A DNA stretch of 64,000 bases from Nitrospira sp. (GTDB lineage: Bacteria; Nitrospirota; Nitrospiria; Nitrospirales; Nitrospiraceae). The stretch covers positions 1 to 64,000 of the forward strand of contig JANDJE010000007.1 in the NCBI GenBank assembly GCA_024331095.1, read 5' to 3'. Positions 40,275 through 49,960 of the stretch are shown here, one piece after another. The position numbers and the translations under genes were made by a program. The notes below the pieces were generated by a model that saw nothing but the letters and a program-made list of their open reading frames with translations, searched no databases and was not told the DNA's origin. How positions within the stretch are numbered: the stretch's first letter is position 1; every line of letters starts with the position of its first letter.

Positions 40275-41696
40275 ATGGCCAAGGTCCGTGTTCGATTTGC
40301 TCCTAGTCCGACGGGCTTTCTCCATATCGGCGGAGTCCGGACGGCGCTGTTCAATTGGCTGTATGCTCGCCAGCAAGGGGGGACGTTTATTTTGCGCATT
40401 GAAGATACGGATCAAAGCCGCTCGACCGAAGAGTCGATCCAGGCCATCCTGGAAGGCATGCAATGGGTCGGACTCGATTGGGACGAGGGGCCGTTTCGAC
40501 AAACCGAGCGGATGGACCTCTATCGGAACTATGCGCTCATGCTCCTGGAAAAGGGCCAGGCCTACTGGTGCGTGTGCAAGCCGGAAGAACTGGAGGCGCG
40601 CCGAAAGGAAGCAGAGGCCAAGGGCCTGTCCCCTCGTTATGACGGCCGCTGTCGCGAGCGGGGCATCACACGGCCTACCTCGGAGGCGGCATTGCGGTTC
40701 AAGGCGCCGCAGTCGGGACAGACTCTAGTGGACGACCTGATCAAGGGGACGGTCGTGTTTGACAATGCGGTGCTGGATGATGTGATCATCCTGCGGTCCA
40801 ACGGGTACCCGACCTATAATTTTTCGGTCGTCGTCGATGACGCGTTGATGGGAATCACCCACGTCGTGCGCGGGGACGACCATCTGACCAACACGCCGCG
40901 CCAGGTGCCCATCTTTCAGGCGCTCGGGTTCCCCGTGCCTCGCTTCGGCCACTTGCCCATGATTCTCGGTTCGGATAAGACGAGGCTGTCGAAACGGCAC
41001 GGCGCGACATCCATCATGGCCTATAAAGACATGGGATACCTGCCGGAGGCCATGATCAATTATCTGGCTCGTCTCGGGTGGTCCTACGGCGATCAAGAAC
41101 TCTTTACCCGCGAAGAGCTGATCCGGAAGTTCTCATGGGACCATGTGCAAAAATCGGCGGCGGTCTTTAATCCGGACAAGTTACTCTGGATGAACGCCGA
41201 ATACATCAAAACCAGTTCGCCCGAACGAGTCGCCACCCTGTTGGTTCCTTTTTTGGAACAGGCCGGTCTGGGAGAGCAGGTCAAGCAGGCCTCGGCTGAC
41301 TGGCTGGCTCAACTGGTGGTTCTGGTCAGGGAGCGGACCAAGACGCTGGTCGAGATGGTCGAGTGGGTCAAACCCTATTTCGGACGGTCGGTCACGTATG
41401 AGGAGGAGGCGGCGAACAAGTTTCTTACGCCGACTATTGTCCCGGTTTTGAACCGGCTGATCGAGCGATTCTCCGCCTTTCCCCGGTTTTCCAAAACCGA
41501 GTGGGAACAGTGCTTCAAGCAACTTGTCCAAGAGGAAGGGATAAAAATGGGGCAGCTTGCCCAACCGGTCCGTGTCGCGCTCACCGGTCGATCCGCCAGT
41601 CCGGGGTTGTTCGAGGTGATGGAGGTGTTGGGGAGAGAGCGGGTCCTGTGGCGGCTTCAGCAGGGAGCGGAACGAGCGAAAGAAGGCCAGGCTTGA
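40275..41696 (+). CDS. gltX: Glutamyl-tRNA synthetase
   Basis: A 473-aa class I synthetase. The HIGH-type motif is PSPTGFLHIGGVRTALFNW near residue 10, and the KMSKS-type motif is KTRLSKRHGATS near residue 240. It charges tRNA-Glu. The C-terminal anticodon-binding part has the bacterial alpha-helical cage pattern. GAGGAG precedes ATG 40275. Two tRNA-Gln genes follow 36 bp after its stop. Because glnS is also present, this enzyme need not mischarge tRNA-Gln. Confidence 0.95.
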   Translation: MAKVRVRFAPSPTGFLHIGGVRTALFNWLYARQQGGTFILRIEDTDQSRSTEESIQAILEGMQWVGLDWDEGPFRQTERMDLYRNYALMLLEKGQAYWCVCKPEELEARRKEAEAKGLSPRYDGRCRERGITRPTSEAALRFKAPQSGQTLVDDLIKGTVVFDNAVLDDVIILRSNGYPTYNFSVVVDDALMGITHVVRGDDHLTNTPRQVPIFQALGFPVPRFGHLPMILGSDKTRLSKRHGATSIMAYKDMGYLPEAMINYLARLGWSYGDQELFTREELIRKFSWDHVQKSAAVFNPDKLLWMNAEYIKTSSPERVATLLVPFLEQAGLGEQVKQASADWLAQLVVLVRERTKTLVEMVEWVKPYFGRSVTYEEEAANKFLTPTIVPVLNRLIERFSAFPRFSKTEWEQCFKQLVQEEGIKMGQLAQPVRVALTGRSASPGLFEVMEVLGRERVLWRLQQGAERAKEGQA

Positions 41697-41732
41697 CGGA
41701 CCACGGCCTCCTATATTACGGTGAGCCTCGGT

Positions 41733-41806
41733 TGGGGGATCGTCTAGCGGTAGGACGTCAGACTCTGGATCTGACTACCTAGGTTCGATTCCTAGTCCCC
41801 CAGCCA
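41733..41806 (+). tRNA. tRNA-Gln (anticodon CTG)
   Basis: A 74-nt cloverleaf. Acceptor arms TGGGGGA (41733-41739) and TCCCCCA (41796-41802) pair, with discriminator G and encoded CCA. The anticodon loop CTCTGGA gives CTG, reading CAG. The TTCGATT T-loop is present. It is directly downstream of gltX. Confidence 0.96.
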
Positions 41807-41856
41807 ATCATCAAAGAAAGCGTTCGGCTTCACCCTCGTAGCGACATCAACGACGC

Positions 41857-41930
41857 TGGGGGATCGTCTAGCGGTAGGACGCCAGCCTTTGGAGCTGGCT
41901 ACCTAGGTTCGATTCCTAGTCCCCCAGCCA
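41857..41930 (+). tRNA. tRNA-Gln (anticodon TTG)
   Basis: A 74-nt cloverleaf identical to the preceding tRNA outside the anticodon arm, with encoded CCA. Stem CCAGC/GCTGG encloses loop CTTTGGA, anticodon TTG, reading CAA (and CAG by wobble). The pair looks like a local duplication with anticodon divergence. Confidence 0.96.
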
Positions 41931-41986
41931 TTTCTTCTCAGTCGCTCGCTTGCCGCCTCCGGGTCGGAGCTTCCTGACGACAAAGC

Positions 41987-43030
41987 TCACGACAAGGATG
42001 CGATATCGATGACGAATCGAAACCGCACGTCACCCTTCAGGACCCGTTCATAGGCTTCGTTGACCTGCTGGACCGGAATCACTTCCACGTCGGCTTCGAC
42101 GGCCTGACTCGCGCAAAAATCAAGCATCTCTTGGGTCTCACGAATTCCGCCGATGACGGATCCGGCGAGCCGGCGCCGGTTGAGAATCAGAGCAAACGGG
42201 TGAAGCGGCATGGGTTTGTCCGGCACCCCGACCAAGATCATCGTGCCGTCGGTTTTGAGCAGGTTGAGATAGGCGTTGTAATCGTGCGGCGCGGAAACCG
42301 TATCGAGAATAAAATCGAAGCGCCGTTGCAGTTTGGCGAAGGTCCGTGGATCGGAGGTCACGGCAAAGTCGGATGCGCCCAACCGTTCGGCGTCCTTGCG
42401 TTTTCCTTCCGACGTGCTGAGCACGACGGTTTCGATGCCGAGTGCTTTGGCGAGTTTGACCGCCATGTGGCCCAACCCGCCTAATCCGACCACGGCGAGC
42501 TTGTGATATTTACCGATGCCCCAATGTCGCAGCGGAGAGTACGTCGTAATGCCGGCGCAGAGCAACGGCGCGGCGCCGGCGGCCGATAAAGAAGCGGGCA
42601 CGCGCAGGACGTACTGTTCGTCCACCACGATCCGGGTCGAGTAGCCTCCCTGAGTGATCCGTCCGTCGCGGTCACGGCCGCTGTAGGTCAGCACCATGCC
42701 CGCTTCGCAGTACTGCTCCAGTCCTTCCCGGCAGGCGGTGCAGGTTCGGCAGGAGTCCACGAAACAGCCGACTCCCGCTCGATCGCCGACTTTGAATTTC
42801 GTAACGGCCGGTCCCACGCCGGTGACGGTGCCGATGATTTCGTGGCCCGGTACCATGGGAAACAGCGACCCGCCCCATTCGTTGCGGGCTTGATGGATGT
42901 CGGAATGGCAAATGCCGCAGTGGCTGATGGCGATCAACACATCATGGTCACCGACGGCACGTCGCTCAAACGAGAAGGGTTGCAAGGGCGCTTTGGCGGT
43001 CAGGGCTGCATAGCCTTTGGCGGGGAGCAT
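41987..43030 (-). CDS. Zinc-dependent alcohol dehydrogenase (YahK/CAD type)
   Basis: A 347-aa MDR-family dehydrogenase. The catalytic zinc site includes HCGICHSDIH and GHEIIGTV. The structural zinc site is CFVDSCRTCTACREGLEQYC. The Rossmann motif is VVGLGGLGHMAVKLAKA. It should oxidise or reduce primary alcohols and aldehydes with NADP(H), as in YahK-like enzymes. ATG 43030 has AGGAGG upstream; the longer frame is ignored. It is monocistronic between the tRNA genes and yacG. Confidence 0.93.
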   Translation of the reverse strand: MLPAKGYAALTAKAPLQPFSFERRAVGDHDVLIAISHCGICHSDIHQARNEWGGSLFPMVPGHEIIGTVTGVGPAVTKFKVGDRAGVGCFVDSCRTCTACREGLEQYCEAGMVLTYSGRDRDGRITQGGYSTRIVVDEQYVLRVPASLSAAGAAPLLCAGITTYSPLRHWGIGKYHKLAVVGLGGLGHMAVKLAKALGIETVVLSTSEGKRKDAERLGASDFAVTSDPRTFAKLQRRFDFILDTVSAPHDYNAYLNLLKTDGTMILVGVPDKPMPLHPFALILNRRRLAGSVIGGIRETQEMLDFCASQAVEADVEVIPVQQVNEAYERVLKGDVRFRFVIDIASLS

Positions 43031-43129
43031 GAAAGACCTCCTTTCGGACGACAAAAAGCGGCAGGACCATAGCAAGTTTTTTAAGGCTTGCCAACCGGAT
43101 GGTGAAGCGAAAAAAAGATAAAAAGACGC

Positions 43130-43318
43130 TTAGCCGGTCGATTCCGATTCGTGCGGCTCGGATTCAACGACGGATTCGATGGAGAGTGAAGCACCGGCAA
43201 TCCGATACCCTTCAGATGCCCAGCGTCCCAGATCGGTCAGCTTGCACCGTTCGGAGCAAAAGGGCCGCCATGGGTTCTGTTCCCACGTGGTTGGTTTGCG
43301 GCAAAGAGGACAGACCAT
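43130..43318 (-). CDS. yacG: DNA gyrase inhibitor-type zinc protein YacG
   Basis: A 62-aa protein with [12 protein letters not shown] and [21 protein letters not shown]. The C-x2-C ... C-x3-C zinc site and the DLGRW block define YacG, which in E. coli binds gyrase B and inhibits its DNA binding. It has an acidic/Ser-rich tail. It lies 69 bp downstream of glnS on the same strand. Confidence 0.92.
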   Translation of the reverse strand: MVCPLCRKPTTWEQNPWRPFCSERCKLTDLGRWASEGYRIAGASLSIESVVESEPHESESTG

Positions 43319-43387
43319 GGACGTATGATATCAAGATGGGGCAGGGGACGGACAGGCTGTGTCTCGGCAAGCCGAGGTGGCCCCGGC

Positions 43388-45088
<1,701 letters not shown>

Positions 45089-45190
45089 GCGAGTCCTTTC
45101 GTCATCGTTCGGCAAAAATCGGCATGCCTCACGCTCCGTGCATTTTTATCATAGAAGGGTGTGCCGGGAAATGGTCGGAAGCGGCGGGTC

Positions 45191-45631
45191 TCAGGGCGCC
45201 GGCTCGTTTGTTGACGGTTCTGCCAGGCGGGGTGGCGTCGCCTGCACCACGTGAAAGTCTTTCTGCGCGATCAAATGGCCGTCCATCTTCAGGCGAAACT
45301 CATAGCGGCCCGGTGAAGGAACGATCAACGATGGAATATTGATGCCGAAATCCGAAATTTGCAGCCGGTCGCCGATGGCAATGTTGGGGAGGACGGCGCG
45401 ACACACGAGCTGTTCGTTGTTCAGATACACGAGATCGATTTCAAACTGATGGGTTCCCTCGACATCCGTCAGGCAAAAGTAGAGGCCCATGTGCTGGTGC
45501 TGGAAAGGAAAGACCGGCGACTGAAGATGGGTAAACAGACCGATCAGGCTCTTTTTTCTGGTCAAACTGTCTTCGATGACCTGGTCGCAGACGAGGAAGG
45601 CCTGGACGGTGGGTTCGAGAAAATCCGTCAT
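45191..45631 (-). CDS. DUF6941-like protein
   Basis: A 146-aa soluble, beta-rich protein. It begins MTDFLEPTVQAFLVCDQVIEDSLTRK, followed by LIGLFTHLQSPVFPFQHQHMGLYFCL, and ends FRLKMDGHLIAQKDFHVV. This matches my recollection of the DUF6941 family, which is known as an uncharacterised beta-sandwich protein. There is no signal peptide or catalytic motif. It is upstream of glnS on the same strand (102 bp). Function unknown. Confidence 0.65.
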   Translation of the reverse strand: MTDFLEPTVQAFLVCDQVIEDSLTRKKSLIGLFTHLQSPVFPFQHQHMGLYFCLTDVEGTHQFEIDLVYLNNEQLVCRAVLPNIAIGDRLQISDFGINIPSLIVPSPGRYEFRLKMDGHLIAQKDFHVVQATPPRLAEPSTNEPAP

Positions 45632-45749
45632 ACGAAGATCGGCGTCATGCTGCGCGCGACGTCACCCATCGTACGGAGCCCATCGTGAAGGCGGATGAAG
45701 CCGTTTATTCTGAACGACAACGAGACTCCGCGAAAGATCGGTTGCGCGA

Positions 45750-46334
45750 TCATCGTCGAAGATCATGCGAAGGAGAAAACGGTCGCGAACGTTCTGAGCC
45801 GAGGACGACCATGCCGCCTCGGGCTTCGATGATTTCACCGAACAATGTCGCCTGTGATCCGAGGCGGCAATAGTGGGGGGTGATCTCGACCGGCGTGCCG
45901 CGATGCGAATGGAAGCAACCGGATCGAATGTGCGCCCGCTGTTCCGAAATCATCTGCACGTCGAGCATGGAAAGCCCGGATCGAATGTCGAACAGCCGAA
46001 CCCAAGGAGGATCAGCATGGATGTCGCCCGCACTTCGGTGAACCTCAATGCCGAATTGCCCCGTCCGGTTCACAACCAACACATTTCGTCGCAGGTGCGC
46101 GACGTGGATGCCGCGTTCATCGTACAGATCCATCGTCACGAGCAACAGCCCCTCGTCGGGTCGCCATTCCACGACGAGCTGTTCCTTCTCCTCAATCTTC
46201 ACCACGCCGTTGGTGTCTCGGAACACATTGGAGCCGATGAGCAGCTCAAATCGCCGTTGGCGCACGCTCTTGCCTTCGAGACCGGTGCAGCCGGCTAACG
46301 TCCCTGGAAAAGATGAGGAACAATTCTCCTGCAT
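45750..46334 (-). CDS. Hypothetical protein, possibly a decayed lipoprotein
   Basis: A 194-aa frame I cannot assign. The middle is protein-like: RFELLIGSNVFRDTNGVV, EKEQLVVEWRPDEGLLLVTMDLYDERG and LVVNRTGQFGIEVH, a beta-rich pattern. Near the N terminus, GTLAGCTGLEG has a lipobox-like LAGC, but the preceding residues (MQENCSSSFP) are not a normal signal peptide, so the start may be misplaced or the signal region damaged. It stands alone between the DUF6941-like gene and tRNA-Glu. Confidence 0.5.
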   Translation of the reverse strand: MQENCSSSFPGTLAGCTGLEGKSVRQRRFELLIGSNVFRDTNGVVKIEEKEQLVVEWRPDEGLLLVTMDLYDERGIHVAHLRRNVLVVNRTGQFGIEVHRSAGDIHADPPWVRLFDIRSGLSMLDVQMISEQRAHIRSGCFHSHRGTPVEITPHYCRLGSQATLFGEIIEARGGMVVLGSERSRPFSPSHDLRR

Positions 46335-46613
46335 GCGATTTGCCGTAAGTAAACAGCCGCGCGCGGCGGCATGCGACCCCGCTGCCGGGGCAGCAGAGAA
46401 GCAGGCTAGGCCGATGGGGTGTTCCTGTCAAGAGGGTGAAAGAAGACAAGGGAAAACGCTGAAAGAACGACGGTCCTCCCCGGTCGCTCCCCGGTCGCTC
46501 CCATTGAAAAGCCCGAAGGCCCTATGCTACCGTCCTGAACGACCTTGTCTTTTTCTCGGCGCTCAGCGCCTTCGGCACGGTTCCCCGGTGTTGAGCGGCG
46601 TACCGCGAAAGAT

Positions 46614-46691
46614 GGTCCCATCGTCTAGCCTGGCCTAGGACGGAGCCCTCTCAAGGCTTAAACACGGGTTCGAATCCCGTTGGGACCACCA
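46614..46691 (+). tRNA. tRNA-Glu (anticodon CTC)
   Basis: A 78-nt cloverleaf with acceptor arms GGTCCCA (46614-46620) and TGGGACC (46681-46687), discriminator A and encoded CCA. The anticodon loop CTCTCAA gives CTC, reading GAG. The D-arm TCTAGCCTGGCCTAGGA is long and the T-arm ACGGGTTCGAATCCCGT is normal. Accessory and decayed genes follow immediately, as often downstream of tRNA genes. Confidence 0.93.
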
Positions 46692-46849
46692 CCCCGATCT
46701 TGCTGGGGCGGCCGCTCTTGTGTGTTGCATCGTAACTGATGTGGCGGGAGAGAGTCCTCACCCCAGGTGTTGGTTCATCTCAGAGGATGCCGGAGAGTAG
46801 CACGGACGTCTCGGGTATCGCCGGGTATCCTTTCAATCATCCTGAGCTT

Positions 46850-47104
46850 GCTGAGCCGGAGCATCATGGTCGTCGTATCGAGTCTGCTGGCGCGGAGAAA
46901 ATCTTCAACCCACCGCTTTCCCGTCGAGGATAAGCCAAGGCTGGAATCCAAAGAGTTCGGCCAGCCCTATCAAATACGCGAGGGACACTCGTCGGCCCAA
47001 ACGGCGTGGCCCTGCCCATTCGCACCATCTGGATCACCGAACACTTGTCGGGCATCACGAAGTCCGTTGCACTGATCTCGGACACATGGAGACCATCCCG
47101 ATGA
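46850..47104 (+). pseudogene. DUF6883-like remnant, frameshifted
   Basis: Pieces in two frames resemble DUF6883. One frame reads ESKEFGQPYQIRE (about 46946-46984); the next frame reads GTLVGPNGVALPIRTIWI and runs to a TGA at 47102-47104. A single-base loss near GAGGGACAC (about 46981-46989) would explain the switch. The stop overlaps the ATG of the DUF4926 gene as ATGA, typical of the DUF6883-DUF4926 pair. The N-terminal portion is not convincingly recovered, and the left limit is approximate. The rest of 46692-47100 shows no intact gene. Confidence 0.45.
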
Positions 47105-47337
47105 AGTTTGAGCTCTACACTGACGTGGCGTTGACGCGGGATCTGCCGGAGCGCCGACTCCGTCGCGGAGACATTGTGAAACTCGTGGACCATCACATGG
47201 CCCCTGATGGGACGGAAGAATACTCCATTGAAGTCTTCAACGCCGTCGGCGAAACGATTGCCGTCACGGCTGTTCCCGCCAGCGCCCTCGAAGCCCTCCG
47301 CGACGACGAGGTCCTCTGTGCCCGTCAACTCTCGTAA
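47101..47337 (+). CDS. DUF4926 small protein
   Basis: A 78-aa protein: MKFELYTDVALTRDLPERRLRRGDIVKLVDHH, then EYSIEVFNAVGETIAVTAV. The DV-L-DLP-LRRGD start and the (Y)EVEF-G-T-AV pattern match DUF4926. The family is usually partnered with DUF6883, and here that partner seems broken. A toxin-antitoxin-like relation has been suggested by pairing only. Start ATG 47101 overlaps the remnant's stop; an ATG five codons upstream is in frame. Confidence 0.75.
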   Translation: MKFELYTDVALTRDLPERRLRRGDIVKLVDHHMAPDGTEEYSIEVFNAVGETIAVTAVPASALEALRDDEVLCARQLS

Positions 47338-47431
47338 AGGCCCTCTCGCCAAGACTGAGACCGTAACGTCCCCTTCTTTGTGAGAACAGGGAGGTGAGGC
47401 GAATGAAAGGCCAGCTCTCGTCCCTATTCTC

Positions 47432-48724
47432 CGGCTAAGCGGGGCTGAGTGCCAAGATTTTGCTCTGTGCGAGGGTCAAGAGGGCCTGCTGCGTTGCCGT
47501 CGTGAATCGTCACGGCGCGCGTCGAGCATGATGGATGACGGTACTCACGGTGTTGACCATCAGAAAGCGTAACCGTTTGGGCTGGGTCTCCGACAAATCT
47601 CCGGGTAAGGCCAGCCGCTTCAACGCGCTGAGCAGATTGCGGGGCAGCACATTAAGCCGAAACCAGGCGGCGTTACCGTGCTGCCATCCGCAAACGGCTC
47701 GCCCTGCTGCTTGCGGACCCGTATGGCCAGATACCGGCGGACACAGGGCCGATTTTTGCGATGGTGGCCGTCGTCAGGGACAGAGGGCACCTCGGCCCAC
47801 TCGCAGATCACGTCGGCCTCGTCATGGTCCGGCTGCCAGGCATGCTCCGGCAGTCGCCCGATCTCGGCCCACAACGGCGGGCTCATGTCCTCACCGATCG
47901 CATACTCGATTCCACGTGCCGGGGTCTCACCCCGCGCCAACACCTCCTGTTCATACAGGGTACTGTCGCCCCGGACGAAAAGCTGCGTGATCCCTGCGGG
48001 CCGGTTCGCGACGGCCTGCTCCCGGATACGCATGTTGCCGAACCCCGCCGGCACATGCCCATCTCGAAATTTATTGTGAACGATCAGGTCCTGCTCGGCC
48101 CAGGCGACGATGACCGGTTGATAGCCGCGCGTGCCATCGTAGGTTATAGTCACCGTGTGCTTCCGGGGATCTAGAATCGTCGCATCCACATCCAGCGTCG
48201 CGGTGCGCTGCGGCGCCTGGTGCTGGACGGCGGCCACGATACGTCGGTTCGCCACGCCGACGCCCGCCAGGGGCGCCGACTCCTCCGGGGATGGCCGTCT
48301 TCTCGCCGGTGCGCCACAACGGAGGCTCTCGATATGGAAGCCCCCGGGAAGTCCCGCATTGGAGTGGCTGCGGTCCCGGCCCGCCGTCCACAATGCGATC
48401 AGCGTCTCCACCAATTGCGCGGGCGTCACCCCGCGCTGCCGCTGCTTGAGGCGGACCTGGTCATTGACGACCTGCGCGGCCCCGACATGGCGAAACAGCT
48501 CGATCACCAGCGGCACTCCCGCGTGCACGGGCACAAGACACGGATCAATGCGGTCGTCAATCTCGAAGGGGAGTCGCTCGGACGGCCAGCTCAGACATCG
48601 GCTTCCTCCTTGGTGTCTTGGTCGCCCACTGGGTGATATCTGAAACAATGCCGGTGCCATGCAGGTCGCCGCTTTTCATTCAATCGGAACCAAATCTCGG
48701 TCTCTTCGAGTTTCGTGCTTAGCC
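47432..48724. mobile_element. Decayed IS1380-family element
   Basis: A transposase remnant is bounded by an 8-bp inverted repeat: GGCTAAGC (47432-47439) and GCTTAGCC (48717-48724). The element would be about 1.3 kb, shorter than a usual IS1380 member, in keeping with internal deletion. No clear target duplication is seen. The terminal repeats are short, so the limits are tentative. Confidence 0.5.
47510..48640 (-). pseudogene. IS1380-family transposase, frameshifted
   Basis: The main frame contains ATLDVDATILDPRKHTVTIT and GYQPVIVAWAEQDLIV, NKFRDGHVPAG: the DDE-type IS1380 signature. The N-terminal LPFEIDDRIDP...GVPLVIELFRHVGA also fits. Between about 48240 and 48390 the sequence is not transposase-like, and the family's usual length is missing, suggesting deletion or paired frameshifts. 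The C-terminal end AWFRLNVLPRNLLSALKRLA is in another frame and stops at 47510-47512. The enzyme is surely inactive. Confidence 0.8.
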
Positions 48725-48869
48725 TGAGAATTAGGGAGGAACAGGATTCATTGACGCTCCCGGCAACGGTTGTGTATAAGAAAGCGGCGTGCCATGCGTG
48801 GTTTCGAGTTCATCCACCTCGTGCCGCGCTGCGCCCCATGCGCACTCCACGAGAACACGGAATAACAGA

Positions 48870-49514
48870 ATGCTCATGCGACAGCGGTTGACATGGTTGG
48901 CGCTGACGATTGCGACGGCCTTGTGGTGCGGCTGTCTCCAGCCGGTGCCGGTGGATGCCGCCGAGACGGACGTGCGGGTCAGGGGGCAGGCCGACGCCCC
49001 GGTGACATTGATCGAATATTCCGACTTCACCTGCGGGTACTGCGTCAAGTTCTTCAAAGAGACCTGGCCGCGCTTGCAGGCTCGCTACGTCGATACCGGC
49101 AAGGTGAAGTTCCTGTACCGAGACTTTCCGCGCGCTGACCAGGGGCCAGGTTTCGATGCGGCGATGGCGGCCCGCTGCGCCGGTGCGCAGGGCAAGTATT
49201 GGGCGATGCACGATCGTCTGTTCGGAGAGGGGGGGCGGCTCGCTACGACCGTGTATGCCCGCCATGCGTCGGCGATCGGGCTGGATGCCGCCGCCTTTGC
49301 GCAGTGCGTCAAAGACGGACGCTACGCCAAGGCGATTTTCGAAGATCGGCAGGAAGCCAACAATTGGGGATTCCGAGGGACGCCCGGGTTCATTCTGTTT
49401 CGGACGCATAGCGAACCGAGCGAGAAAGAACCGGCGATTGCCATTCCGGGGGCGTTCCCCTTTGAAATGTTTGCGGAGGAGATCGAACAGCTTCTTGCCG
49501 GCAAAGCGCGTTAG
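48870..49514 (+). CDS. Exported DsbA-like thiol oxidoreductase
   Basis: A 214-aa protein with a signal peptide (RLTWLALTIATALWCGC, residues ~4-22). A thioredoxin fold follows: VTLIEYSDFTCGYCVKFF with active site CGYC (about residue 55), the helical insertion with AARCAGAQGKYWAMHDRLF, and the cis-Pro in RGTPGFILF. It probably forms or isomerises disulphides in the periplasm. The start at 48870 is chosen because the upstream 27 codons are out of signal context. It is monocistronic, next to the decayed IS. Confidence 0.87.
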   Translation: MLMRQRLTWLALTIATALWCGCLQPVPVDAAETDVRVRGQADAPVTLIEYSDFTCGYCVKFFKETWPRLQARYVDTGKVKFLYRDFPRADQGPGFDAAMAARCAGAQGKYWAMHDRLFGEGGRLATTVYARHASAIGLDAAAFAQCVKDGRYAKAIFEDRQEANNWGFRGTPGFILFRTHSEPSEKEPAIAIPGAFPFEMFAEEIEQLLAGKAR

Positions 49515-49663
49515 ATGTAATTGAGGACGTGAAAGATGGTGCCGGAAGACGAGGGCAAGGCCATGCCCGTGCAGTCCGACCGCTTTTCCGTCCGAGTGCG
49601 ATGAGAGATGGAACGAGAGATTCCGTTGTATCGGTCACGTTTGTAACCAGATAGGAATATCTT

Positions 49664-49936
49664 ATGGCATCACCACAGTTGTTCTGGCCGGTTTCCCATC
49701 GCGATGATGATTTTTGGGTCTGCATGTCCTGTCTGGGAGAGGTGTTCTATCGAAAAGTGCCCATGCCCGATTGTCCGTCGTGTCACGGGGTTTCGACCTA
49801 TGAGGGGTTTTCTCTCGAGGCCATTCGAGATTGGGGAACGGAAGAATTGATTGCCAAGGCCGTCGCGGCTCAGCAAGAGGCGGCGACGTCGGAGCCCCCC
49901 GTCGAATCTTCAGCCCCGGTCGAAGCGGCGGACTAG
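49664..49936 (+). CDS. Small zinc-ribbon-like protein
   Basis: A 90-aa protein with CMSC (in FWVCMSCLGE) and CPSC (in PDCPSCHG), probably a zinc ribbon. The C-terminal third is Ala/Glu/Pro-rich and likely disordered (AAQQEAATSEPPVESSAP). The family is not recognised. It is followed 24 bp later by the aldehyde dehydrogenase. ATG 49664 is the only plausible start. Confidence 0.7.
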   Translation: MASPQLFWPVSHRDDDFWVCMSCLGEVFYRKVPMPDCPSCHGVSTYEGFSLEAIRDWGTEELIAKAVAAQQEAATSEPPVESSAPVEAAD

Positions 49937-49960
49937 CAGGTCACGGCTTGCAGGTATCTC

